NCBI GenBank assembly: GCA_030068145.1
Contig: JAPJBO010000007.1
Location: 620,001 to 684,000 of the forward strand
Direction: 5' to 3'
Length of the DNA stretch: 64,000 nt
Source: Diplonema papillatum
Lineage: Eukaryota > Euglenozoa > Diplonemea > Diplonemida > Diplonemidae
The translations under genes and the position numbers were made by a program. Below the pieces are notes generated by a model, which had not been told where the DNA came from, made no database searches, and saw only the letters and a list, made by a program, of their open reading frames with translations. Shown here piece by piece: positions 33,271 to 44,073 of this stretch (position 1 is the stretch's first letter; the number at the start of each line of letters is the position of its first letter).

Positions 33271-33764
33271 TCCAAATTGCCCAACACTGCGCTGCAACGC
33301 CGACCGTTCCTTTCGCCCCCCAGACCTCAGACCTACGCACCAACATTAGCTCGTGTGCCAATTGCGCGCACAAATAAGCATCTTTGTTTTTTTTCGTTTA
33401 GATTTGCTCTGGCACTCCTTTTTTCGTTGCGTTTGTTCTGCAACACCGTCTCCTTCACCTTCTTTTTCCTTCTTTTTTTTTCTTCCTCCCCTCCCCTCCC
33501 ATAATTGTTTTGGTCTTGTTTTTTTTTTTTATAAAGATTTCATCGCATGTGCTCCCACTCCCCTCCCCCACTTTTTCTTTCGTCGCGCATTTCGCACCAT
33601 TCCGTTCGCTTTTGGACCTACCGACCCCCCCGCCGCCTTCCAACCATTCAACCTTAACCTTCTCAATGTTTGGCACCCGACGAACGCACGGTGGGGGAAG
33701 GGTGAAATATCAAGTTCTTCAAGCCTTGCACCCCAGCACCCTCGTGCAACGCTGGACGAACGAA
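33271..33764. other. pyrimidine-rich spacer, no gene
   Basis: Long T- and C-rich runs (33380-33560). Nothing recognised. Confidence 0.4.
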
Positions 33765-33919
33765 AATGACCAACAACCAAGGTACCCACCGATCCTCTTA
33801 CCTCGTGTAACCATCACTCTTACGACTCTCAGAGCACAAAGGATATCTTCCCTTAACGACGAAGGTCACCCGGAGACTTTAAAACGCCGGAGTTTCAAGC
33901 GAACTTTCACTCTGAAAAA
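33765..33919 (+). repeat. dispersed module B, copy 5 (subtype a)
   Basis: Near-identical to 3441-3596 and 41186-41296. Ends CAAGCGAACTTTCACTCTGA. No gene recognised just downstream. Confidence 0.75.
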
Positions 33920-34439
33920 TTGTCGTTCCACAGCCCAGTTGGGGGGGCGGGGAGGGTCTAAGGCACTTTGCCGCCATCGATGTTGCTTCCCGTTGCTGGC
34001 GGATTCCACGGATAGCGGCCGAAAAAAATGCACGCAACTAAAGATGGACCGCTTCGGCAGAGACTCCATCCGCAGAAGAAAAAAAAACATGGGAAGCCTC
34101 TTGGCAAAGCCCCCGTTTTAACATTTCTTCCGAAATGCGGTAGAGTTTGGTTGGCAGAGCGCATCGGGCGGTGGGTAGCCTGCTACACGGGAGCCAAGCT
34201 TCACGTGTACGGCGGTACTGCAGTGCCACGGGCCTACGGGTCAAGTGCTACCGATTTCCCAAACTAAAGCATCAAGGCTTGGCGCACCTTGGTGCTTGGC
34301 GCTCGCTGAACACAAGCTCGTCAGACGGTCAGCCGCAGGGCAGAGCGGATGGGTTTGTAGTGTGCTGCCTCCGACTCAAGCTTTGCAAGCTGTGGTTGAC
34401 CGTCACGTTCCTGGACCAGAAGCGGCCTTTTTCTTTCTT
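33920..34439. other. gene-free spacer
   Basis: A 40-base segment, TTCTTCCGAAATGCGGTAG then AGTTTGGTTGG, at about 34127 recurs at 34668, with the A-family repeat between them. No gene. Confidence 0.4.
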
Positions 34440-34660
34440 TGGATAAGCTCCTGCTTTGTAGGAAATGCTTGAGGAGACTGCCAGTTGCGATAGATCAAAG
34501 GAGGTAAATGTGCTGTAGCCCACACGAAACACAGGTAAATCTGGGTTCAGTGGCGGGCGTAAGCGTTCAACAAAAAAGACCCACTTTGTAGTTGTATTGT
34601 TTTCTCCCCCTCTAGCCTCCTTCGAAATGAGCACAAGGCAGTCCCTCGAGTATTTTCTCT
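34440..34660 (-). repeat. A-family repeat, copy 6
   Basis: A full copy from GATAAGCTCCTGC to CCCTCGAGTATTTT. Closest to copy 1. Confidence 0.75.
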
Positions 34661-34956
34661 TCTTCTTCCGAAATGCGGTAGAGTTTGGTTGGGAGAGCGC
34701 ATCGCGCGGGGAAGATGCGAAACCCAAGGCACTGCAGGAGTCAACCGGAAGAGCATCTTGGGTTGCAAAGCTGCGGGCTGCTCTCCCGGCAGGCGGTGTG
34801 CGCCTCAAAAGTGACGAGACCGCAGGCTTCTCCTTGCCAAACCGTGCTAGGCGACTGCTCAGAAATCGTGGGTGCGACTGTTCACCGAGATTCGAAGAGT
34901 CGTGCGCTCCTTCCGGCGCCGTCAAAAGTAGCGCGCGTACAGCCTTGCGGCATGTC

Positions 34957-35141
34957 TTGGGAGAGAGACAGAAGAGGTAGCAGGTACCAGCTATACCCAC
35001 ACCCAAGGAAAGAACACCAATCCGCCTTGACTGTCGACCGTATACACGTTGGGAGAGAGACAGAAGAGGTAGCAGGTACCAGCTATACCCACACCCAAGG
35101 AAAGAACACCAACCCGCCTTGACTGTCGACCGTATACACGT
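34957..35141. repeat. 92-bp tandem duplication
   Basis: TTGGGAGAGAGACAGAAGAG starts at 34957 and 35049. The two units are nearly identical through CTGTCGACCGTATACACGT. Confidence 0.95.
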
Positions 35142-36029
35142 AACACGGATCCTTACAACTCGAAACAGTCTGGAGAATACTATTCCGACGAGAACGAACA
35201 CTTGTGCGCAATTTTGTCCTCTGCTGCCGAAAAACATCGCGTCTCCCCTCTCTAGGAGGGGTTTGGAGAGGCGTTGAGCACAGTTTCCATTCCAAGCGCG
35301 TTCTTGCGATTCATCTTCCCCCCGCCTCAGCCGATCAGATATTCTTGTGCCGTCAACTGGCATCTTTTCGCTTCCGGGGAAGGATGGCTCACATTCTTTG
35401 ATCCTGTTGGTTCGGGCTACTTGCTACCTTATACCGGAATTACTAGTCGTAGAAGCCAGCTCAGCTTCATCCGAATGCTCCTGCTGCCGATTCGAGGTTG
35501 TCGTGTTCATCAAACCATGCGTCTTGCTCCTATTCTCAGTAAAAACTTCAATGACAGACGCTGCGCTTCTCTTTTCTTGAAAGGCACGCAAATCGTGCAG
35601 AGAATATTTTGAGGCAGACTTCTTGAGTCTGTGCGCTCACGAACAACTCCTACAGGGGCCTCCCCTTTACGAGACGCGGCGAAGAAAAAGGAACACCCGC
35701 TTCTTTTTTTTTAGCCGCATGCAATGTGTGAGGAAACTGAACCGCCCTAAGTAGGACCTTCTGATCATGATGATTTGCCAATTTGCCACCTGAAACCACG
35801 TCCAGGATTTGGGCTCAGGGTAGTGCGGTCAACGAAAACTCTAGTTTCCCTTTTCTACTTTCTCCTACTCGCGGTGTACGGTTTTCGAATCTCGTCAAGA
35901 GCAAGTGGCTCATCGTGTCTTAGTCACAGACATGGGGGTTTTGTTAGGACTTTTTTTCAAGCTCGGCTCGGGGGTTTGCCGTCGGATCCACCAGCTAATT
36001 TTAGTGCAGGAGCACTATTATCCTGGAGC
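35142..36029. other. gene-free stretch
   Basis: Pieces resembling 5400-5530 (GTGCGGTCAACGAAAACTCT, then TACTTTCTCCTACTCGCGG) are present near 35825-35880, so an old dispersed repeat is shared. No gene seen. Confidence 0.35.
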
Positions 36030-36034
36030 AGGAT

Positions 36035-36204
36035 TGAGCTGGTCCATCCCCTCTTGATAGACCGTGATAGACCGAAGAATACAGCATCGGGCAATTCGAT
36101 GCAGCTCTAGGGTACTGGGGATGGACCTGATAGACCGTGGTGGGCCGTGATTCACTGTTATAAACAGCTTCAGGCACTTCGATGCAGTTTCAAGGACCGG
36201 CTCA
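36035..36204. mobile_element. D-family MITE with 5-bp target duplication AGGAT
   Basis: 170 bases with ends TGAGCTGGTCCATCCCC and GGACCGGCTCA, flanked by AGGAT at 36030-36034 and 36205-36209. Confidence 0.85.
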
Positions 36205-36295
36205 AGGATGGCGGCAGAGGAGAATCTGCAGCGACACGACACCGAACCCAATTCAATCGCAGCTCGAAGCCCACAAAGAGGAGAAGATTCCCAAA

Positions 36296-36425
36296 ACGTG
36301 AAATGTTGAAGGTAATGAGAACAAGTTGCGATACGAAAACGATCAACGAAAGCAGTTTCTCCCTCCATCATCATCATCATATACCAGCCGCGATTGCGTG
36401 CTCCTCCTGACGAGCACCTAGTTTA
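36296..36425. repeat. dispersed repeat H, diverged copy
   Basis: GTGAAATGTTGAAGGTAATG, CGAAAACGATCAACGAAAGC, a CAT run and ACCAGCCGCGATTGCG correspond to 23978-24190. Confidence 0.5.
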
Positions 36426-36627
36426 TTTTTTACATTGTTAAACAGTGTTTTGATTGTTACCTTTTTAGTTTTAACAAGTTCTTTTTTTTACAACGGCGGT
36501 CGTGGAAAGTGATAGGCTCCCGCCCCGTATTGAATGTCCTCGCTTTGCATCGGTGATCTTTTCTTCTTTTTCTTCTTCGCTTTTCTTTCGAATTACTTCT
36601 TCCGCAAGGAATTACGAGCCAGCGTAG

Positions 36628-36772
36628 CCTTTTTCTGTCCAACGGTGCCCAAAAAAGCCGCCGCAAAGTCAATCGAAGGTCAGGTCCAAGGAAGGGCAAC
36701 GATTCTTCCGCTTCAAGGCCCGCAAAGGCCGGTCCCAAGGGAAAGGCTCTTCCACGTTTCAAAGCCAAATAG
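36628..36772 (+). CDS. possible terminal exon of a basic protein
   Basis: The frame SLFLSNGAQKSRRKVNRR, then SGPRKGNDSSASRPAKAG and PKGKALPRFKAK, ends at TAG 36770-36772. It is preceded by a pyrimidine-rich stretch with AG at 36622 and 36627. The strongly basic, Ser/Gly/Pro-rich composition looks like the C-terminal tail of a nuclear or ribosome-associated protein. No upstream exon was found and no family can be named. Treat it as a guess. Confidence 0.25.
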
Positions 36773-38433
36773 CGCGGTGTCCCCTTGCTGTTAGTGTTCC
36801 CACTCAAGTGCACAAAACGCTGAAAAACAAGGAAACTTCAACGGCAGTTGGTTTCACTCCGCAAGCAGAGTCAGGGGTCTGTACTTAGCGGAAGGTGAAG
36901 CGGCGTCCGGTCCCTAGTACCCCCGGCTACGCTTCCTGTAGACGCAAGTATCCGCAGGGGGCACACCGTGAGGTGTCGGAGCCTGCCTAGTCTGCGCGCA
37001 GCGCCGCACGTTGCGACTCCGAATACGCTTTCGGCTTCGGTATTAGCAACCGGGGATTTCACCCTCAGCGGCGCGTACGTGCCGCTAGTTTGGGGACGAG
37101 CCTTTTTCAGTTGTTGTGTGAGCATGATCGTTACGCTCTCCCCCCCAAACACGCTGCCAGCGCCCGGCCGATCTCTGACCAGCTTAGGGCCGGTTGGACG
37201 GACCTAGCTACGCCAGTCCAGCTTAACCTTGGAGCTCCCAAGTCCTTTTTGTTCTTAGTTCGTGAAAAGCTCTACACAACTCTTTTTCTGCATCTTTTTT
37301 GTTCTCTTTTCTGCGTTCTTTAACTTTTTTTGCTGTTCTCTCTCTCTTTCTTTGTTATACATTGTTTATTCTTCTGAATCTGAAGCTATTTTCTCCGTCT
37401 TTTTTCCTATTTGCTTTTTTTTAACAAAACATTATTTTTCGTTTCCTGTTTTGCTGTTAGTTGAACCGTTCTTTTTCTTTCGCTTCCCTCGTTTCGAGAA
37501 TCTTCACATAGGTGGTCTGTCGTTTTGTTTTTTTTAACTTTGTGAGGCAACGGTCCGTTTGTTTTGAAGTCACACACGGCGTGCGGGCGATTCGAGCGGC
37601 AGTCAGGCAAAAGACTGGGATAGTGACAATGATCAGTTCAATGAAATGAACGCGAAAGGAAGAAAACTAAACGAATTGCACTTACGATGGGGTAACCCCC
37701 CCCGAGATAGCCGCTGAATGGTGAGAGAAACTAGCTAGGCTAGCCCAGGAGGTCACACCACAACTTTTTGTTGTCCGATTCCTTTGGAATCCAGTGCCCA
37801 ACACCTTCCTAGAGAGTGGCTCGTTACGCGCTTAGCATTCCTACGACGAGTCGACAGAACCACTGTTTCGAGTGGAGCCGAACCAGGAGATAACCGTAGG
37901 AATCGGCCATAAGGCTCAAACCCTCGGGACAACAAGGCTCCTCAGTGCGTTACGCCCGCCGGTCCATTCGGACTCGTATAGACCCGGTTGGAGACACGGG
38001 ATCTGGATGTGCATTTGGAAGTTGCCGTTCGCCGAAGCTAGTCGTGGCCGTGCTCTTGGATCAGCTCGGTCTGATGCTGTGTGTCCTGACCTGATTGACT
38101 GATACAGACCATCGCCTCAAGTTCTCTGCATCCGAATTTCAATTCTGATGCGTCTGTTGCGGTGTTGTGTCGACTAGCAGCAGGTCAATGGAACCCAAAA
38201 GGAGAGCTGGTTTCTTTCGAGCTCCGTCTCTGAGATTGACCGGGATTGCTGGTATTGCTGGGGTTAATCTTTTGCCGGGACTATCCCTCACCGCGCAACA
38301 CGCAGGACAGGTCGATCACAAGCAGGCACCCGACTGTTTGGGGCCGCAAACCGGGGGGACTCTTTTCGCCCTTCCGGACTATCCCTCATCGTTCAACAAG
38401 CACTGTGGGGGAAGAGGGCAAAGAAGGATATAC
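36773..38433. other. gene-free stretch upstream of the SAM gene
   Basis: T-rich DNA at 37240-37540. The segment ACGATGGGGTAACCCCC at about 37683 recurs near 40802. The frame of the SAM gene is open back to 38167 but is not GC3-rich there. Confidence 0.4.
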
Positions 38434-39216
38434 ATGCATACCGTGCACATTCCGATGGACAGCTGGTCGTGGAAAGAAGTCGCTGCGCACTTGCGGGAAG
38501 AGGGGCTCTCCGACGAGAGCGTCAAGGCGTTCGAAGAGAATGAAGTCGACGGCGTGACGCTGGCGGCCCTTCAGAAAAGCGAGCTAAAAGACGAGCTGGG
38601 CATCAAGTCACTGGGCGACCGAAAGCACGTGTGGGCTGCGATAGAAAAGCTGCGCGTCGAGTCCCAGGCGAAAGCACCCGGCTGGCCATCATCTCCAGCC
38701 ACCGGTGTGGTTACACAAGCAGCCCCTCCAGTGGTTACACAGGCAGCCTCTCCGGTAGTAGCACAGGCAGCCATCCGTCCCTCCGCCGAGTCGCAGGACG
38801 CGCCTTGTGTTAAAAGAAAGGTGTCGATCACAGAGCCGGGGGATGTGGACAGGAAGCAGCTGTCGGCAGCCTCCGTCGACGAGTGCCTGCGGCGGCGGTC
38901 GTCGGTTTCGAACAGCTCCGCCGAGGACGTGCTGAGCTGGGAGAACGACTGCCTGCACGCCCTGGCGACCGAGTTGGAGCACGCGAAGTGCGACATCAAA
39001 GAGATCATCATGCGGTCCCCCATCCTCGAGCAGCAGCGGCAGCGCAAAGCCAGCGAGACCTCCGCGGAGCCCAGGAAGCCGTCGCTGGCGGGCTCCCTGT
39101 CCAAAGACACGTACCGCGCGATCCTCACCGAGCAAGCCAACGAGACCGCGGCGGCCAGCCAATCGTACGAGGAGCACAGCAAGCTCATGAAGAACTTCGG
39201 CTTCAGAGACAACTGA
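38434..39216 (+). CDS. SAM-domain protein
   Basis: A single exon of 260 codons from ATG 38434; an ATG at 38455 would remove seven residues and is equally plausible. A sterile alpha motif spans residues about 9-73, with WSWKEVAAHLREEGL at the start, NEVDGVTLAALQKSELK in the middle and LGDRKHVWAAIEKLR as the last helix. SAM domains mediate protein-protein or RNA contacts. A short threefold VVTQAA(P/S)P repeat (about 92-112) follows. The rest is charged and probably disordered, with four basophilic kinase-type sites (KRKVS, RRRSS, RKAS, RKPS), and ends SKLMKNFGFRDN. Coding composition is GC-rich from about 38455. No catalytic domain is seen, so an adaptor role is the simplest inference. Confidence 0.82.
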   Translation: MHTVHIPMDSWSWKEVAAHLREEGLSDESVKAFEENEVDGVTLAALQKSELKDELGIKSLGDRKHVWAAIEKLRVESQAKAPGWPSSPATGVVTQAAPPVVTQAASPVVAQAAIRPSAESQDAPCVKRKVSITEPGDVDRKQLSAASVDECLRRRSSVSNSSAEDVLSWENDCLHALATELEHAKCDIKEIIMRSPILEQQRQRKASETSAEPRKPSLAGSLSKDTYRAILTEQANETAAASQSYEEHSKLMKNFGFRDN

Positions 39217-39768
39217 GACTTGAAGCCAGGCATCGTTCCCCCTTCTTTTCATTCTATGCATACGGCGAGGTCCAGCCTCAGAAGCTGGAGGTAAAGAGGG
39301 TCTGCATGAGTCACACCCGAAAAGCGGGTGTTCAACACCCAAAACGCGTGTAAATCCATACCCGGAGAAAGCGGGTGTGACACCTGCTTTTTAACTCCAG
39401 CTTCTGTGGCTGCGCTCCGCCGAACATCTTCGAAAAAGACTTGATGCTAGCATCGAACATGAGAGACGGTGTTCTGTCTAAACATGCGAGAAGTTCCGGG
39501 TATCGTGACGGAGACACTTTTCACTCCATAGCGCGCCTCTGTCCGCCTAGACCGAGGGCACTCGCACCTTTCCCTCCTCTCTACACAACCGGTCACGCCC
39601 TTGCGAAAACTCGGTGCTAGCATCAAACATGCATGGGAGGCTCAGGTTTGGCCTAAACGGAAAACTAACTAGACTCGTCCCCCGTACAGGGGTGAAAGAG
39701 ACGAGCCAGCGCATTCGGACGACTTCAATGTTCCCCACGAAACAGGTGCACATGGGAGATAAGCACAG
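39217..39768. other. 3' flank of the SAM gene
   Basis: Contains a short inverted pair CACCCGAAAAGCGGGTG near 39312-39328 and a related GAGAAAGCGGGTGTGACACC at 39364. Two tRNA-like SINE fragments follow. No gene. Confidence 0.4.
39418..39490 (-). repeat. tRNA-like SINE (family G), copy 2
   Basis: On the minus strand it reads TGTTTAGACAGAACACCG, then an anticodon-loop-like CTCTCAT and a B-box-like GTTCGATGC. A second, poorer fragment is at 39608-39640. Confidence 0.5.
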
Positions 39769-39947
39769 TGCACTGCGAAGTCCCCCACAAATGGAAACGT
39801 AGCCAGCAACAGTCTTGACAGACGACGTTTTCGGTTTTCGTTCTCCCTCTTCCCCATGTCCCCGTCACTTTTCCTTTCGAAGCCCATGCCGCAACACCTG
39901 CTGGCTCCTCTTTTCACAGGTGTTTCTGTGGCGGCTACGAAGACGCA
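39769..39947. repeat. direct repeat L, copy 1
   Basis: CAGTGCACTGCGAAGTCCCC through CAGGTGTTTCTGTGGCGGC and TACGAAGACGCA. About 180 bases, nearly identical to 40220-40402. Confidence 0.9.
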
Positions 39948-40126
39948 TAGTGTTCCTTCCGCTTCCGCGTGGAGGCACACGGAAGAGGGCCTCCGCAGGG
40001 GTGCCTACCCCCGCGAGTAATAGGTGCCTCTTCCAAGGCAGGTTTTATCTAGCAAGGTGGCCGGTGCTTCCTCACGGGCCCCGACGCACGCAGCGTCCTC
40101 CTCCAAACCCTCACTGTCGTTTCTCT

Positions 40127-40153
40127 CCACTCTCTCTCTCTCTCTCTCTCTCC
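40127..40153. repeat. CT microsatellite
   Basis: CT-rich run of about 13 units within the spacer between the two L copies. Confidence 0.9.
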
Positions 40154-40219
40154 GCATGTGATACGAAGAAGCTAGGTTCGTCACGGCAGCCATCCCAGTG
40201 AAGGGGAATAAAACCAACA

Positions 40220-40402
40220 CAGTGCACTGCGAAGTCTCCCACAAATGGAAACGTAGCCAGCAACAGTCTTGACAGACGACGTTTGCGGTTTTCGTTCTCC
40301 CTCTTCCCCATGTTCCCCTCACTTTTCCTTTCGAAGCCCATGCCGCAACACCTGCTGGCTCCTCTTTTCACAGGTGTTTCTGTGGCGGCTACGAAGACGC
40401 AG
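40220..40402. repeat. direct repeat L, copy 2
   Basis: Second copy, 451 bases downstream of the first, with few differences. Confidence 0.9.
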
Positions 40403-41185
40403 GCAGCGTGTTTTGTTTGCGGAACGGAGCTTCGAAACCCGAACGAGAAACGCGGTAGAAGCGAGAAGGAAAATGCGGTCAACCGGCACATCCGGGCCCC
40501 CCGCTAGTCAAACGTCACGAGACCAAGCGTCTTTGAGTCAAAGTGCCCACGTGGCTAGTCTTGGTGCGATCAACCGGCATGCCCGGGTCAGTCCAGCGCT
40601 GGCCAAATGTCGCGAGTCTATGTATTGTAGAATCAAAGTGTGTCGCATGGGAGAATGCCTTGGCGATTCACTTGCTGAGTTCATCATGAACTGCGCTACT
40701 GCGCTTCGCGTGCGCTTCACTTGATCGTTGCATTTCTCAGAATGCTTCTGAAATCCACTCATTGCAACAAAGAAAGGGGAAGAAGAAACAGGGTTTCACG
40801 TACGATGGGGTAACCCCCTGAGGAAGCCACTGATTTGCTAAAACCCCAATGACCTGCTGTTTGGTCGTTACGCTGAAACATTCCCACGATGAATCGTAAG
40901 TCTTCCGTCGGTCCAGCTAGTCACGTCACAAGATGAGGTACAAGCTCTGGGTTCCAGTTTGGTTCATCACAGGTTCCCTGCCACCAAAAGTTGTTACTGC
41001 GCAAGTGCTTCGTCTTTCTCTAGTCTGCCCTTACTTGGTCCAACACAATTATAGATTATACGAACTTTGAGCATGCAGACCTCGAAAGATTTGCTTCCTC
41101 CTGGCTCGTTCCTGCGGTTAACCACTTACGATGTCGTGAGACAAGGGGTTTCGGCTAGTTGCGAGGAACTGCAAAATAAAAATGC
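40403..41185. other. gene-free spacer
   Basis: Nothing recognised apart from TACGATGGGGTAACCCCC at about 40801, shared with 37683. Confidence 0.4.
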
Positions 41186-41296
41186 CAACCACTCTTACGA
41201 CACTCAGAGCACAAAGGATATCTTCCCATAACGACGAAGGTCACCCGGAGACTTTAAAAACCCTGGAGTTTCAAGCGAACTTTCACTCTAAAAATA
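41186..41296 (+). promoter_or_regulatory. dispersed module B, copy 6, upstream of the 41379 gene
   Basis: The subtype a core CGGAGACTTTAAA...CAAGCGAACTTTCACTCTAAAAA ends 83 bases before the ATG of the next gene. ACTTTAAAA is TATA-like and lies where a core promoter could be. The promoter role is inferred only from this position and the one at 45948. Confidence 0.45.
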
Positions 41297-41340
41297 GGAG
41301 GGAACCCCCCCCCCCCCCCCGTCCCTCCTCCGGAACACAC

Positions 41341-41371
41341 CCATACATACACACACACACACACACACACA
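41341..41371. repeat. CA microsatellite before the 41379 start
   Basis: About 15 ACAC units, ending eight bases before the ATG. Confidence 0.95.
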
Positions 41372-41378
41372 CTTCACG

Positions 41379-42191
41379 ATGGCGATGTTGACCCCTGAGC
41401 CGCCCATGGCATACACTGTGGACACCTTCGCGAACATGCGCATGCGGATGTGGCTTCGGCCGGACATGCTGATGGTCAACTTGCTGATCCCCTTTTCGAG
41501 GAAGCTCGACGCTGAGGTGAAGAACGGGGTCGAGGACCACGACTTGATGGCCTACGTTGAGCACGCGTTCACCGTCTTCGGCCGGGTCACGCTCATCGAA
41601 ACCGGCGTCGTGGCGACAACCTGTTTGTTCATCCACCTGGACACACCCCTCAGTCGTCGCCTGGCGTACCAGTTCTACGTCTGCCCGAGGCTGAAGACCA
41701 GCTACATCCTCGAAGCCCTCCAGTTCCTCTCAGCTCCGCGATTCGTGCTCAAAACCGCGCTTCTCTTCTGCCCCGGGATTCCGGCGAGTGAGAGTGACCT
41801 GGCGTACGACGCGACGGTCAACGAGCCCGCGGTTAAAGCTGTCGAGCGGCTGGCGGTCAGCACGCTCGTAGGTTGGATCGCCGCCCTGGTGGAGCAGTGC
41901 TTGACCGGCGCGCCGCCGAAGGCGGTGGCGGAGGCGATGTTTTTTTACTCGGTGCGCGTGACGGGGGCGACGGCGGCGAACGTCGTGTTTTCGGTCGTCG
42001 GCAACGAGGTCGGTCCGGGGACCGCGGTGTTCCTCGGCGAGATGGCTCGCATGGCCTACGGCATGAACGCAGCGCCACGCGTAGAGGCCCGCCTGCGCGC
42101 CGTCCTGCAGCGGCGCGGTTTGCTCCCCTCGGGCGGCCGCCGGCCGCAGCTCAAGCCCGAGATCCACGAGACATACCACCGCACGAACTAA
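41379..42191 (+). CDS. unrecognised 270-residue protein
   Basis: A single-exon, strongly GC3-biased frame with ATG at 41379 in good context (CACGATGG). I do not recognise the family. The sequence is mostly helical-looking. Moderately hydrophobic stretches lie at about 70-87 (VTLIETGVVATTCLFIHL), 160-173 (VSTLVGWIAALVEQ) and 194-224 (VTGATAANVVFSVVGNEV and on). A basic, Pro-containing tail follows (RRGLLPSGGRRPQLKP). The pattern could suit an organelle-membrane or membrane-associated protein, but there is no clear signal peptide and no motif. A module B copy and a CA microsatellite precede it, and AATAAA occurs about 60 bases after the stop. A threefold tandem repeat begins in its 3' flank. 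Confidence 0.75.
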   Translation: MAMLTPEPPMAYTVDTFANMRMRMWLRPDMLMVNLLIPFSRKLDAEVKNGVEDHDLMAYVEHAFTVFGRVTLIETGVVATTCLFIHLDTPLSRRLAYQFYVCPRLKTSYILEALQFLSAPRFVLKTALLFCPGIPASESDLAYDATVNEPAVKAVERLAVSTLVGWIAALVEQCLTGAPPKAVAEAMFFYSVRVTGATAANVVFSVVGNEVGPGTAVFLGEMARMAYGMNAAPRVEARLRAVLQRRGLLPSGGRRPQLKPEIHETYHRTN

Positions 42192-42269
42192 GTGTCGTTG
42201 CGCACGCACTTCAAGGTCAGGACGCACGAAAACACGGAGACACTATCGCTAATAAAATTTAGTGTATCT

Positions 42270-43015
42270 GCAGAATACCATGAAAAAGCCTCTAACCCCC
42301 GTTTTCACATCTCTTTTGCCGCCGTTCGGTGCCGTTTTGAAAGCGGAGCGGCGTCGAACGCCGACGCACGCAGAACTGGCTGGTGTGATTTCACACATTG
42401 TTTTTGTCGACATGTGGCAGAGCATGTGATCGCGTGTGTTTTTGTAAAGTCACTCACAGTGATCACAAAGTTGTGTCTTTTTCACATGTTATTGCCGCAT
42501 GTTCTTTAACATGTGAAACCTCAGAAACAAATTGGCCCTGCGAGAATACCATGAAAAGCCTCTAAGCAAACACCCGTTTTCACATCGCTTCCGTTAGGTT
42601 CCATTTTGAAAGTGGAGCGGCGTCGAACGCCGACGCACGCAGAACTCGCTGGTTTGATTTCGCACATGTCTTTGTCGACAGCATGTGATCGAGTAGTTAT
42701 ATGTGATCATGATAATGTTGTGTCTTTTTCACATGTTATTGCCACTCTCACCACTTAACCAGAAGAAAATACGAAGACACAAATACCGCTAAAAGTATCT
42801 GCAGAATAACATGAAAAGCCTCTTGGCAAACCCCCGTTTTCACATCTCTGCTGCCGCCGGAAATTACAAGTGATTCCACGATTGTTTTTGTTGACATGTG
42901 GCCGAACATGTGTTCGCGTGTATGTGAACATAGTTTTCATATCACATTGTAATGTTTTTCTTCGCATGTTTAATCATGTTGGCCACATGTTCTTTAGCAT
43001 GTGAAACTTCATAAA
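42270..43015. repeat. three tandem units of about 260-270 bp in the 3' flank
   Basis: GAATACCATGAAAAAGCCTC recurs near 42276, 42547 and 42806, each followed by CCCGTTTTCACATC, a GACGCACGCAGAACT segment (first two units), TCGACATGTGGC-like sequence and TTTTTCACATGTTATTGCC. Units diverge by indels, and the third is shorter. Confidence 0.85.
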
Positions 43016-43148
43016 CGAGCGGGCTACGCACGCAGCGAACCAGAAGTGCCTACGTATGACGACCGCGGAATACTGCGGAAGCTCCGACCATAGATGACTA
43101 GACCACAACCTGGCTTTCTGACGACTGCAGAAAGCTACTGCATGTGAG

Positions 43149-43868
43149 AAGCCCGTGCTGCAAGCGAAGGCTGCCGCGGCAGCACGTGCTGCGGTGGCAA
43201 CAACGCGAATTGCAACGCCGGAAGAGAGGTGTCAATGTGGGCACGCAGAAGACAGGGGACCCCAGCACCATGGGAAGGTTGCAGTCGCGATCGGATGGAC
43301 GGTACGCGCCGCTGTTCAAACAGTTACGACGACGCAGGCTCGCGGCACCGCCCACGGGGATGCATCCTTTTTCGTCCTTTTCCGTCGTTGTCGTCCATTT
43401 CTTTCTTTTGCCGGTAATAGTAAAGGGGGGGGCCGCCTGCAGTTTCCTATGGCCGCAACAGGTTTTCCGGCAAATTGAGGGATCGGAAAGGGAGCCTGAG
43501 AAACGGCCACCACATCACGGACGGCAGCAATTGCCTACACCTGCTGCGAAGGCAAAGCGAGGAGAGAGCGTGGAATGCGGGGGGCAGTGGATGACGTCAC
43601 TACTAAACCTGTCCATCAAATGAGCACAACTGGTGCTGCCCTGCTGAACGGAAGTGTTCCCCCCAGGAGATGTGGCGCGCTCGGCATGCAGCATGATGAC
43701 CTTCGTCAGGTCATCTTCAACGGAAGGGCCTCTTTACAAACGAGAAATTTCTACGATTCCTACGATGGCGAGTATGCGCAGACAAATGTTGGGGTAAAAG
43801 AAAAACGAAGCATCCTGCTTAGGAACAACTCCAACATCTTCGATGCTAATCAGTGCCACGGTGACTGA
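43149..43868 (+). CDS. weak candidate two-exon gene
   Basis: Two stretches in one phase look protein-like. The first, 43149-43227, is Ala-rich (KPVLQAKAAAAARAAV, then RIATPEE) and ends at AGAG|GTGTCA. The second, 43575-43868, reads MSTTGAALLNGSVPPR from 43621, then FYDSYDGEYAQTNVGV and LRNNSNIFD, and stops at 43866. The second could instead end at GA|GTATGC (43769). No family is recognised and the join is not demonstrated. Confidence 0.25.
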
Positions 43869-44073
43869 TAACTGGCAAAGCACCCAAGAAACACCAGGAA
43901 AACATAATATTATACTTTCACTCGAGGGTAGCAGCGAGTTCCGTTTCCGGCCGGGCCGATCCCGAGCACCTCTACCCGTCAGCTCCAGGTCTCCGCTGAA
44001 GGCTTGCTCTTTCGATTCCTCGTGTCCCTCGCATTTTCTTTTCGCTGTCGCGCCTTCTTTTTTCTTGAAAGTA

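Noticed and set aside
34597-34980. Frame of about 127 codons downstream of the A repeat
   Set aside because: Begins inside a dispersed repeat and ends in the 92-bp duplication; no recognisable domain.
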